11,834 nucleotides of DNA from Thermoplasmata archaeon (GCA_021845155.1 JAKBSB010000026.1:1-11834); one strand, 5' to 3'. Counted from the first letter of the stretch, positions 1 to 6,182 are shown. Notes: a model not told the origin generated them from the sequence alone. Made by a program: numbers and translations.

Positions 1-969
1 TTTCGCGGCAAGATATGCAGAGGTTGCTATTGTGGCTGCCAGCCTGTTGTTGACATCCTTTCCGGTTATATGGCCGAGAAATGTTTTTCTTGAGGTTCCC
101 ACCAGCAGGGGAAATGGACCCCTGAACGATTCTATATTCCTAAGAATTTCCAGATTACCCTGATAAGTCTTTGAGAAGCCAATTCCAGGATCAATTATTA
201 TGTTGTCCGGGTTAACGCCCGCAGCAAGCATCCTGTCTGTACGGTCAAGCAGGAACGAGTTTATTTCCTTCACCAGGTCCCCGTATTCAGTCATTTCCTG
301 CATGTTCTTCGGTGTTCCCCTCATATGCATTACAATTGATTTGAGTCCGGTTTCTGCAGCCAGGTTTATCATTGACGGGTTTGAGAAGCCGCTTATGTCG
401 TTTATGTATTCGATCCTGAAATCAAGGCACTTCAATACAGTTTCCGGATTCCTGCTGTCAATTGAAACGGGGATGTTGGAACAGTTTGAGACGTATTCCA
501 GGACAGGAAGGATTCTTGAAACCTCCTTTTCATGGCCTACAGTGGAGCTCCCTGGCCTTGTGCTCTCGCCCCCTATATCTATTATATCGGGTTTTTCATC
601 AAGCATCCTGTCCACCTGGGACATGTTGTCCCTTTCGATCCTGGACCCAGGATAAAAGGAATCGGGTGTTGCGTTGACTACACCCATTATTCTGGTGGCA
701 GTATTGCTCTGATCCTGTGCTTTCAGGAACATCGATGACACTTTCTTTTCATTTCCGCTGAATATCCCGTTATTCAGGAAAAGTTCCGCAAGTTCATCCC
801 CCGATAACAGTGAAACATAGCGATGCAGTCCATTGACTGACCCGCTGATTTCTGAGGTAGATTCATCTTCATCCATCTTTGCTGTGCTGAATATTTCCAC
901 CTGCACTCTTCTTTTTTCGTCGTCAAAATACTTTATCCTGGCTGGAAATACTGCAAATCCCGGATTCAT
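1..969 (-). CDS. folP: Dihydropteroate synthase, C-terminus cut by window edge
   Basis: DHPS condenses a pterin pyrophosphate with p-aminobenzoate (pABA) in the cytoplasm during folate-type cofactor synthesis. The 323 visible residues carry the family motifs in order: MGVVNATPDSF (95-105), DIGGESTRPGS (131-141), PVSIDSR (167-173), YINDISGF (188-195), MHMRGTP (214-220), DPGIGFSKT (260-268) and GTSRKTFLG (291-299). These cover the pterin site, the mobile loops and the SRK motif that contacts pABA and sulfonamides. The final RxHD strand lies beyond base 1. About 90 residues precede the TIM barrel; this charged extension occurs in some bacterial and archaeal DHPS proteins, and I cannot assign it a role. 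The ATG at 969 is the first possible start, because an in-frame TGA sits two codons upstream, and GTGAGG lies just before it. The gene diverges from the gene at 1270. The assignment is secure; whether the product is a true folate enzyme or feeds another pterin is open. Confidence 0.93.
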   Translation of the reverse strand, partial: MNPGFAVFPARIKYFDDEKRRVQVEIFSTAKMDEDESTSEISGSVNGLHRYVSLLSGDELAELFLNNGIFSGNEKKVSSMFLKAQDQSNTATRIMGVVNATPDSFYPGSRIERDNMSQVDRMLDEKPDIIDIGGESTRPGSSTVGHEKEVSRILPVLEYVSNCSNIPVSIDSRNPETVLKCLDFRIEYINDISGFSNPSMINLAAETGLKSIVMHMRGTPKNMQEMTEYGDLVKEINSFLLDRTDRMLAAGVNPDNIIIDPGIGFSKTYQGNLEILRNIESFRGPFPLLVGTSRKTFLGHITGKDVNNRLAATIATSAYLAAK

Positions 970-1007
970 GGCGCCTCACTTTCTCTTTTTCCCTATCTTT
1001 TCCTGCA

Positions 1008-1094
1008 CTAAAAATTATTCATTTCCTTTAAGGCATTCAAGCTTTTCTGATCTTCCCGGCTTAAGGTCGCATATTCAGATCGCAAAATCACCAT
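1008..1094 (-). CDS. Possible 28-residue leader ORF upstream of folP
   Basis: A short ATG-to-TAG reading frame encodes a charged peptide beginning MVILRSEY and ending KEMNNF. It has no recognisable domain. What makes it worth listing is its place: the TATA element at 1112-1122, read leftward, lies about 19-28 bases upstream of its ATG. That is where a leaderless archaeal transcript would be expected to begin. The frame ends 38 bases before the folP start, so it would be the first cistron of the folP message. It could be a leader peptide, a real small protein, or chance. There is no homology evidence. Confidence 0.25.
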   Translation of the reverse strand: MVILRSEYATLSREDQKSLNALKEMNNF

Positions 1095-1108
1095 GTTTAT
1101 TAACGGCT

Positions 1109-1122
1109 TTTTTTATATATAT
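1109..1122. promoter_or_regulatory. TATA-like element in the folP / small acidic protein divergent region
   Basis: An uninterrupted T/A stretch (tttttatatatat) forms a strong archaeal TATA candidate in a moderately GC-rich interval. Read leftward it would start a transcript near 1090-1094, at the ATG of the small leader ORF, then continue into folP. Read rightward it would start near 1140 and give a roughly 130-base leader for the gene at 1270. The leftward reading fits better because the gene at 1270 has a closer candidate box. Orientation is inferred. Confidence 0.5.
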
Positions 1123-1209
1123 GCTATCAGGCGTAAACGGGTATCGAAAACAGCAACGCAGGCATTGAAACAGCAGACTGGAAACAGGTAATACTCATTT
1201 CCGGATAAG

Positions 1210-1217
1210 CTTAATAA
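1210..1217 (+). promoter_or_regulatory. Candidate TATA box for the small acidic protein-ABCE1 operon
   Basis: CTTAATAA lies 53-60 bases upstream of the ATG at 1270 and would place transcription start near 1236-1242, giving a leader of about 30 bases. It is only a moderate match to an archaeal TATA box. The adjacent inverted repeat at 1234-1251 would cover the predicted start site. Confidence 0.35.
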
Positions 1218-1233
1218 CGAATTTGCAATAGAG

Positions 1234-1251
1234 GTTACCTGTTCTGGTAAC
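1234..1251. repeat. Inverted repeat GTTACC-N6-GGTAAC, candidate operator
   Basis: A perfect 6-base inverted repeat has arms at 1234-1239 and 1246-1251 separated by TGTTCT. It lies between the candidate TATA box and the start codon at 1270, over the expected transcription start, so a dimeric regulator bound here would block initiation. In RNA it could also form a short 6-bp hairpin. A third GGTAAC copy lies at 1275-1280, just inside the coding region. Both operator and hairpin roles are inferred. Confidence 0.4.
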
Positions 1252-1269
1252 AAGAAAGATGGCGCTAAT

Positions 1270-1698
1270 ATGAAAGGTAACAACAACAGTACGAATTCAG
1301 TAACATTCCACAGGAACTATACTAACCTGGTTGAATTATCACAGGCAATCAGCAAGGGACTGAGCCTCCAGCAGCGAAGGATGAGCCAGGAGGAAGCTGC
1401 AGAGGCAGCAGAACACCTTATCAATTTCTTCGGGTATAATGATCGTGTGATCGACAATATGCTTGAGCCCGAGGACAGGGATGCTTTTTACACAATGGAA
1501 GATATAGGTGTGCTGCAGACCGAAAGAGAGGAAACCACCCTTTATGATGGCCGTGAATGGAGAATACACTACTGGATCCTGAATGTAAACAAAATAATAG
1601 AGCTCTCACGGATGAAGAATGTGGAAACACAGGCGAAGGATTCAGACGAGTTCCAGATATATGAAGATCTTTCGGATGAATCCTGGAAGATGAATTAG
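1270..1698 (+). CDS. Conserved small acidic archaeal protein, probably DUF6015 family
   Basis: This 142-residue soluble protein has no signal peptide or membrane segment. The first 14 residues are Asn/Ser/Thr-rich. The core starts with a probable helix containing MSQEEAAEAAEHLINFFGY (residues 38-56), then DRVIDNMLEPEDRD and a dense block of TEREETTLYDGREWRIHYW, then a very acidic tail ending DLSDESWKMN. From memory, this block is typical of an uncharacterised Thermoplasmata family labelled DUF6015; I cannot confirm that here. The start is the ATG at 1270, with no strong Shine-Dalgarno sequence. The stop is only 10 bases before ABCE1 on the same strand, so co-transcription is likely, and a role connected with ribosome recycling or translation is a guess from that pairing. 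It is clearly a real gene: its frame is long, dense and followed tightly by an essential gene. Confidence 0.85.
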   Translation: MKGNNNSTNSVTFHRNYTNLVELSQAISKGLSLQQRRMSQEEAAEAAEHLINFFGYNDRVIDNMLEPEDRDAFYTMEDIGVLQTEREETTLYDGREWRIHYWILNVNKIIELSRMKNVETQAKDSDEFQIYEDLSDESWKMN

Positions 1699-1708
1699 GC
1701 GTGTTTTT

Positions 1709-3481
1709 ATGCATATTGCAGTTCTTGACAGGGAAAGATGCCATCCAAAAAAATGTCATCATGAATGCCAGTTTTACTGCCCGCCAGTAAGAAGTGGCAC
1801 ACCAACAATAGAATTTCCTGTAGAGAACGAACAGCCCGTTATAACTGAACCGCTCTGCATAGGATGCGGGATATGCGTACACCGATGTCCATTTGGAGCA
1901 ATAAAAATTGTCTCTGTTCCGGATGAGATGAACAAGGAGACTTTCCATCAGTACGGAATGAACTCATTCCGGCTTTATTCAATCCCCAATATAGCACCAG
2001 GCAAGGTTACGGCAATACTTGGACCCAACGGCATGGGCAAGACCACTACCATCAACATACTTGCAGGGATAACTGTTCCAAATTTCGGGAATTATGATAA
2101 AGTAGGATCGAAAGAATATGTCATGGACAGGCTTTCAGGAACCGTGATGGGTGACTATTTCTCCGCTCTTTACACCGGTGAGAAAAAGGCCGTTGTGAAA
2201 ACGCAGTATGTGGACCTCATCCCTAGAGCAGTTAAGGGCAAAATTGGGGAGATCCTGAAAAAGAATGATCAGACCGGGAATTTTGATCTTGTGTCATCAC
2301 AGCTGAATCTTGAAGGATCACTTGAGAAAGATGTTGAAAGCTGTTCAGGAGGCGAACTGCAGAAGTTTGCCATTGCCACTGCACTCCTGAAGGATGCTGA
2401 CATCTACCTCATGGATGAAATGTCCTCATACCTGGACATAAGGGAAAGGGTCAATGTTGCAAACACCATACAGAAACTTGCCGCAAAGAAGACTGTCATG
2501 ATAGTGGAGCATGATCTCGCAATACTTGACTGGATGGCGGATAATGTCCACCTTGTTTACGGGCAGAGCGGAGTTTACGGAGTTATCGTTGATCAGAAGA
2601 CCACTAACAGGGCAATAAACTCATTTCTATCAGGTTACCTCAGGGAAGAGAACGTGAGAATCAGGAACTACTCCATAGATTTCCAAGAAAAGTCACAGAA
2701 AAGAACCAGCACGGGACAGACGGTCATAAGGTGGATGGAACTCACAAAAAAGCTTGGGGATTTCACCATCCATGTGAATCCGGGAGAGATCAGGTCTGGC
2801 CAGGTTATTGGCGTATTGGGCAGGAACGCACTGGGAAAGACCACACTGATGAAGATACTTGCTGGTGCCCTGAAACCCGATGCAGGTACCCTGGATGAAA
2901 ATATAAAGATAGCTTACAAACCACAGTACATATCAACCGATTTCGACGGCACGGTTGAAGACCTTGTTCTTTCCTCCTTAAAGGAGCAGGCCGCCAGTGG
3001 TTTTGTCAAGAACGAGATCCTTAAGCCCCTCGATGTGGAGGACATGTACAGCCTCAATGTGAGTGATCTGTCCGGGGGTGAACTGCAGAGGCTTTCCATA
3101 GCGCTGACACTATGCAGGGATGCCGATCTTTATCTCATGGATGAACCTTCAGCCCATCTTGACAGTGTTTACCGGATGGCAGCTGCCAAGATCATAAGAA
3201 GAGTAATGGAGACAAACAAGAAGAGTGCCCTTATTGTTGATCATGACATATATCTCATAGACCTTATCTCCGACAGCCTGATGGTTTTCTCCGGCACTCC
3301 GGGGTTGAATGGAAACACCTTCGGGCCAACTGACATGAAAGATGGAATGAACAGGTTTCTTTCAGATCTTGGAATAACATTCAGGAGAGATGAAGCTACG
3401 CGCAGGCCGAGAATAAACAAACTGGACAGTGCACTGGACAGGGAACAGAAAACATCCGGAAATTATTACTATTCTTCCTGA
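1709..3481 (+). CDS. abce1: ABCE1 ribosome-recycling ATPase (RNase L inhibitor homologue)
   Basis: ABCE1 splits ribosomes into subunits after termination, powered by two ABC ATPase heads and an N-terminal twin [4Fe-4S] domain. All eight cluster cysteines are visible: C11, C16, C20, C24 and C50, C53, C56, C60. Head 1 has Walker A GPNGMGKT (105-112), signature CSGGELQ (212-218), Walker B LMDE (234-237) and switch H268. Head 2 has Walker A GRNALGKT (371-378), signature LSGGELQ (454-460), Walker B LMDEP (476-480) and H512. The C-terminal hinge, including GMNRFLSDLGITFRRD and a YYYSS end, is family-typical, as is the length of 590 residues. Several positions depart from the usual form: C212 for Leu, M238 for the Pro after the Walker B Glu, and R372/A374 in the second Walker A. 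The ATG at 1709 matches the normal N-terminus (MHIAVLDRERC). The gene follows the small acidic protein by 10 bases and ends before a T-run. Confidence 0.97.
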   Translation: MHIAVLDRERCHPKKCHHECQFYCPPVRSGTPTIEFPVENEQPVITEPLCIGCGICVHRCPFGAIKIVSVPDEMNKETFHQYGMNSFRLYSIPNIAPGKVTAILGPNGMGKTTTINILAGITVPNFGNYDKVGSKEYVMDRLSGTVMGDYFSALYTGEKKAVVKTQYVDLIPRAVKGKIGEILKKNDQTGNFDLVSSQLNLEGSLEKDVESCSGGELQKFAIATALLKDADIYLMDEMSSYLDIRERVNVANTIQKLAAKKTVMIVEHDLAILDWMADNVHLVYGQSGVYGVIVDQKTTNRAINSFLSGYLREENVRIRNYSIDFQEKSQKRTSTGQTVIRWMELTKKLGDFTIHVNPGEIRSGQVIGVLGRNALGKTTLMKILAGALKPDAGTLDENIKIAYKPQYISTDFDGTVEDLVLSSLKEQAASGFVKNEILKPLDVEDMYSLNVSDLSGGELQRLSIALTLCRDADLYLMDEPSAHLDSVYRMAAAKIIRRVMETNKKSALIVDHDIYLIDLISDSLMVFSGTPGLNGNTFGPTDMKDGMNRFLSDLGITFRRDEATRRPRINKLDSALDREQKTSGNYYYSS

Positions 3482-3543
3482 TTTTCATAAATTATGGAAC
3501 ATGTCATGGGAGGCTCACAGATTAAGCGGGTTCACGATTGTGA

Positions 3544-3552
3544 TTTTTTTTT
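3544..3552 (+). terminator. Oligo-T terminator after ABCE1
   Basis: A run of nine T residues lies about 60 bases after the ABCE1 stop, followed by another T-rich patch (CTTTATAA). Archaeal RNA polymerase terminates at such U-tracts without needing a hairpin. It sits between two convergent genes, where a terminator is expected. Confidence 0.6.
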
Positions 3553-3607
3553 CTTTATAAGTAGTATCCGGGTAATTAATATCCCAGAAATATTGTTTTA
3601 AAAATTT

Positions 3608-4810
3608 CTAGAATGACGTTTTATAGATGGATTTAACAGCAAATATTATGGCAATTGAAACGGGGACTATAAGCACCACCGGGATAATTGATGTGATTCC
3701 AATGCCGAAGTGAAGAATAAGTACTGGGATTATCAGGCTTCCTGCTGATACTGATATACCCCTGAATGTGTAAAGGGAAGATGCAGATCTCCCCAGGAAT
3801 TCCTCTTTCACCGTGCCCTGCAGGTATACATTGAAAAGCATGATGCAGGTATCGAATGATATTCCTGCACCCGTCCATACAGGAATTTCCAGGGGGAGAA
3901 AAGAAAACAGGTATGATGAGACCATTATAAGAATTGCATATGCCATTGCTGAAGCTATGATCCCTGCACCGACTTTTTTCCTCAAGTTGAGTATTCCAAG
4001 CATGGGACCTGCCATGCTACCTCCCACCATGAATGATGCATACAGGATTATGTACCAGGAAGAGCCTGACGTGCCATCAAGTATAAGAACTGCAGGAGCA
4101 AGACCGAAGAAAGAGACAAGTGAAAGGTATATTGCCGTCAGGATCATCGGTTTGTGGTTCTCTGCCAGGTATCTCCAGCCTTCAATCAAACTTCCACTGC
4201 CTTTTGCCTCCCGGTTTCTGGTATACAGGGGGATAAAAAGGCTGATAATTGATGCAACTGCCATTGCGGCAGAATACATCAGTATAGAGTCAAGATCACC
4301 CAGAAATATCAGGATCACTCCGGCCAGTGCAAAGCCTCCCACTGCATGTGTCCCTGAGATCAGGTGTGCATATCCATTTGCCCTGAAGAAATCGGATTTG
4401 TCCACCAGCAGGGGAAGCACAATGTTACCAGTTGTCCACGCAAAGTTATCTGAGAAGGCGATTGCTATAACCACCCCGATCAGTATTTCAGGCGAAAGAG
4501 AATTGAGATGAACCATCTCTGCCAGAAATAATGAGAAAGCCGCGATAGTCGAATAAGACAGGAAAAACACCATCCTCTTGTTTCTTACCCTGTCCACCAC
4601 TGGTCCGGTAAGGAATGTGAGGGAATAAACCCCGTACTGTGCGAATAAAACAAGGCCTGTAAAGAGAAGGCTTCCTGAATAGATGTATGAGAAGATGGGG
4701 ATGAAAATGGAATAAAGGCTGAAGGCAAGGCTTGTAAATGCAACTCTGGTAAGATACAGATGAAAACTTTTGTTATACCTCAATTCTGGCCTGTTTTCAT
4801 CCTTATCCAT
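3608..4810 (-). CDS. MFS exporter, multidrug/siderophore-efflux type
   Basis: This 400-residue polytopic membrane protein has roughly 12 hydrophobic segments, the usual MFS size. The MFS signature between helices 2 and 3 is present as GPVVDRVRNKR (69-79). The segment around 133-165 (LPLLV, then ANGYAHLISG and GGFALAG) resembles the MFS_3/enterobactin-exporter branch, where this LP-L-V...N pattern precedes helix 5. GRSASSLYTFRG (340-351) is the matching region in the second half. It is therefore probably a proton-driven drug or metabolite exporter; the substrate cannot be told. The N-terminus is short and charged, ahead of the first helix near residue 22. The ATG at 4810 is supported by a TATA box 19-28 bases upstream, consistent with a leaderless message. 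It converges on ABCE1 and appears to be a single-gene unit with an inverted repeat in its promoter, suggesting inducible expression. Confidence 0.88.
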   Translation of the reverse strand: MDKDENRPELRYNKSFHLYLTRVAFTSLAFSLYSIFIPIFSYIYSGSLLFTGLVLFAQYGVYSLTFLTGPVVDRVRNKRMVFFLSYSTIAAFSLFLAEMVHLNSLSPEILIGVVIAIAFSDNFAWTTGNIVLPLLVDKSDFFRANGYAHLISGTHAVGGFALAGVILIFLGDLDSILMYSAAMAVASIISLFIPLYTRNREAKGSGSLIEGWRYLAENHKPMILTAIYLSLVSFFGLAPAVLILDGTSGSSWYIILYASFMVGGSMAGPMLGILNLRKKVGAGIIASAMAYAILIMVSSYLFSFLPLEIPVWTGAGISFDTCIMLFNVYLQGTVKEEFLGRSASSLYTFRGISVSAGSLIIPVLILHFGIGITSIIPVVLIVPVSIAIIFAVKSIYKTSF

Positions 4811-4828
4811 TCAATGAAATCAGCATTG

Positions 4829-4838
4829 TAAATATTAA
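4829..4838 (-). promoter_or_regulatory. TATA box for the MFS exporter, leaderless spacing
   Basis: On the minus strand this reads TTAATATTTA and is centred about 24 bases upstream of the ATG at 4810, so transcription would begin at or very near the start codon. No Shine-Dalgarno sequence precedes that ATG, which agrees with a leaderless transcript. Confidence 0.5.
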
Positions 4839-4859
4839 CCTTATTGTTAACAAAGTTAA
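4835..4859. repeat. TTAAC-N6-GTTAA inverted repeat plus a third GTTAA half-site
   Basis: TTAAC (4835-4839) and GTTAA (4846-4850) form an inverted repeat with a 6-base spacer, and a second GTTAA follows at 4855-4859. The repeat overlaps the upstream edge of the exporter's TATA box, where the archaeal BRE would lie. A repressor bound here would compete with TBP/TFB. The sequence is AT-rich, so chance is a real alternative. Confidence 0.35.
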
Positions 4860-5111
4860 TTAATGGCTGTTTTTCATGTTATATTTGCTTAACATGTCAA
4901 CCATATAGAGATGGTACCATGCCAATTAAGATGAAATTCTATAAGAAAAAGATGCACATTGCATGACGATCCATCGGAGAAGAATAAATGACGGTATATT
5001 GTAAAACGTCCTGTGGATTTTTGGACTTTTCTATGCTGTGTCTCCAGAACCCCCTTCACTGCCGAAATCTTGCACAAGAATAAATTTTACTGAAGCTTAA
5101 ACTATAGCAGA
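4860..5111. other. About 250 bases with no convincing gene
   Basis: This stretch lies between the exporter promoter and the end of the two-helix membrane protein gene. Reading frames on both strands are short and resemble no family I know. One plus-strand frame at 4988-5083 encodes 31 residues with four cysteines and has GGAG about 9 bases before its ATG, but nothing else supports it. A 62-residue minus-strand frame (4889-5077) is basic and aromatic-rich and could be a decayed gene or mobile-element remnant. I see no terminal inverted repeats or target-site duplications. The base composition is AT-richer than the tgtA region. Confidence 0.4.
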
Positions 5112-5330
5112 TTATCTTCCTTTCACCCTAAGCCTGCGGATTGCTATGAAATTTATGTAAAGAACCGCCGACAATGTGGAAATTAATACAATGAATGCCG
5201 TTGCTCCCTGTGCATGAATACCAAAGTAATCTAGTCCTGGAAGAATAGGAAATACGAAAGAAAAATAAAGATATACAACGATTCCGACTATTATGTATTC
5301 AATATACTGGAGCATTTTTATTAGTTTCAT
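5112..5330 (-). CDS. Small two-helix membrane protein, possible immunity partner
   Basis: This is a 72-residue protein beginning MKLIKMLQ, with two hydrophobic helices (about 8-30 and 41-62) joined by a loop containing LPGLDYFGIHAQG, and ending in a basic tail RRLRVKGR. The tail suggests that both ends face the cytoplasm. I chose the ATG at 5330 because it comes 4 bases after the stop of the upstream gene and is preceded by GGGTACTGATC, a partial match to the archaeal Shine-Dalgarno core with TGATC. Starts at 5345 or 5381 would give longer proteins overlapping the upstream gene and are less likely. It resembles no named family that I recognise. Small two-helix proteins immediately downstream of secreted toxin-like genes often give self-protection, which is the inference here; it could equally be an assembly or anchoring partner. 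Confidence 0.65.
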   Translation of the reverse strand: MKLIKMLQYIEYIIVGIVVYLYFSFVFPILPGLDYFGIHAQGATAFIVLISTLSAVLYINFIAIRRLRVKGR

Positions 5331-5334
5331 ATGA

Positions 5335-6144
5335 TCAGTACCCATTTGGAACTGGATTGTACCATAACCATGGCATACCATACACGTGACCAGTTTCCAG
5401 GCCTCCCCAGAAAGAAGTTGTGTATCCTACGTAAATTCCATTGTAACCACCTATCCAGTCAATGTAACCTATAATACCAATAGATGCCAAAAGCAAAGGA
5501 ACCATTATTACAGCAATTGCGGTAGCTATTCCAGCAGAAGCCATGCCCGCCACAATAACGCTAGCTCCCTCACCACTCCCCAAAACAGTTAACAGGCCTT
5601 CCAGTTGATATTGACTCCAACTATAAGCCCAACCGGCATAGCCTGTTGAATATGTCCCAGTAGGGAAATACTGTACGTCACCGGATACCATATTCTGAAT
5701 TGGCGGATTTGAAGATGAACTTACAGCTGTGCTGTTCAATTGAAAACTCGTGGTTGATTTCAGTATAGTAGAATATAATGGAATAAGTGAATAGTAGTAT
5801 CCATTGTCCTGCTTAATGGTTAATCCCATAATTGAACCGATGAGACGATTACCTATCATTACAGTTACAACTATCCCTTTATTATAAGTTTTATTTTCCA
5901 TCAGGTTTGAGATCATAAATGTGATTTTCATGCCGTCTCCTGTAAGTGAGAATGAATATTTTCCTGCAACATGCATTCCATGATCCTGAACGATTCTGGA
6001 GATTTCAGGTTCTATCTTGGCGTATGATGTGCTTCCTGATCGAGCCAGGCTAACTGAATCAGCAACCGGGGAAAACCAGAGGGCTGAGAGACCTATTGCA
6101 ACGATTAGAGTTGCGATGGTGATCATAGCTTTCTTAGATTTCAT
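5335..6144 (-). CDS. Secreted or membrane-anchored protein with Gly-rich hydrophobic C-terminal domain
   Basis: This 269-residue protein has no family I recognise. It starts with a basic stretch and a hydrophobic segment (MKSKK, then residues 7-24), a signal peptide or N-terminal anchor. Residues 25-180 look like an exported polar domain rich in Ser, Thr, Tyr and Gly, with no cysteine. Residues 183-228 form a long, small-residue hydrophobic stretch (VIVAGMASAGIATAIAV, then PLLLASIGIIGY) that could make a helical hairpin. After it come IDWIGGYNGIYVGYT and an aromatic tail ending PWLWYNPVPNGY. That layout resembles pore-forming bacteriocin-like precursors and related archaeal secreted proteins, but this is shape, not homology. 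A TGA two codons upstream fixes the ATG at 6144. The two-helix protein follows after 4 bases. Its base composition is AT-richer than neighbouring housekeeping genes, which may point to transfer. Confidence 0.75.
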   Translation of the reverse strand: MKSKKAMITIATLIVAIGLSALWFSPVADSVSLARSGSTSYAKIEPEISRIVQDHGMHVAGKYSFSLTGDGMKITFMISNLMENKTYNKGIVVTVMIGNRLIGSIMGLTIKQDNGYYYSLIPLYSTILKSTTSFQLNSTAVSSSSNPPIQNMVSGDVQYFPTGTYSTGYAGWAYSWSQYQLEGLLTVLGSGEGASVIVAGMASAGIATAIAVIMVPLLLASIGIIGYIDWIGGYNGIYVGYTTSFWGGLETGHVYGMPWLWYNPVPNGY

Positions 6145-6165
6145 ATATCATGCAATCATATTACC

Positions 6166-6182
6166 TATATATATATATATAT
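6166..6182 (-). promoter_or_regulatory. (TA)8 tract acting as TATA box for the secreted protein
   Basis: Eight TA dinucleotides plus a T lie 22-38 bases upstream of the ATG at 6144, followed on the plus strand by TTTTATTTTAATT. This is the position of a TATA box for a leaderless or very short-leader transcript, and no other promoter candidate is evident for the gene. A perfect dinucleotide repeat is also prone to length change during replication. Confidence 0.55.

Noticed and set aside
200..655. 151-residue open frame on the plus strand
   Set aside because: It lies opposite the DHPS gene, whose motifs are unmistakable on the minus strand; the plus-strand translation resembles no family.
1421..1948. 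175-residue open frame on the minus strand across the DUF6015-like/ABCE1 junction
   Set aside because: It is antisense to two well-supported genes, including the eight-cysteine Fe-S domain of ABCE1, and lacks any recognisable domain.
3490..3545. Possible tRNA-like or small RNA segment around GGGTTCACGATTG
   Set aside because: The T-loop-like string has no matching acceptor, D or anticodon arms in the flanking sequence.
3569..3584. GGGTAATTAATATCCC near-palindrome as an operator or hairpin terminator
   Set aside because: Only the GGG/CCC ends and a short AT core pair, and there is no adjacent T-run on the exporter strand. The nearby T9 run explains termination of ABCE1 better.
3813..4511. 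232-residue open frame on the plus strand
   Set aside because: It is antisense to the MFS exporter, which has clear helices and the GPVVDRVRNKR signature. The plus-strand product has no coherent domain.
4919..4966. 15-residue basic peptide frame MPIKMKFYKKKMHIA on the plus strand
   Set aside because: Too short, with no ribosome-binding site or promoter at the right spacing; probably a chance frame in AT-rich DNA.
4889..5077. 62-residue minus-strand frame as a gene
   Set aside because: There is no Shine-Dalgarno sequence, no clear promoter and no recognised family; it is kept only as part of the unexplained gap.
5331..5381. Longer 89-residue version of the two-helix membrane protein
   Set aside because: It would overlap the upstream gene by 47 bases and adds a polar, helix-breaking N-terminus. 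The ATG at 5330 sits just after the upstream stop with a partial Shine-Dalgarno sequence.
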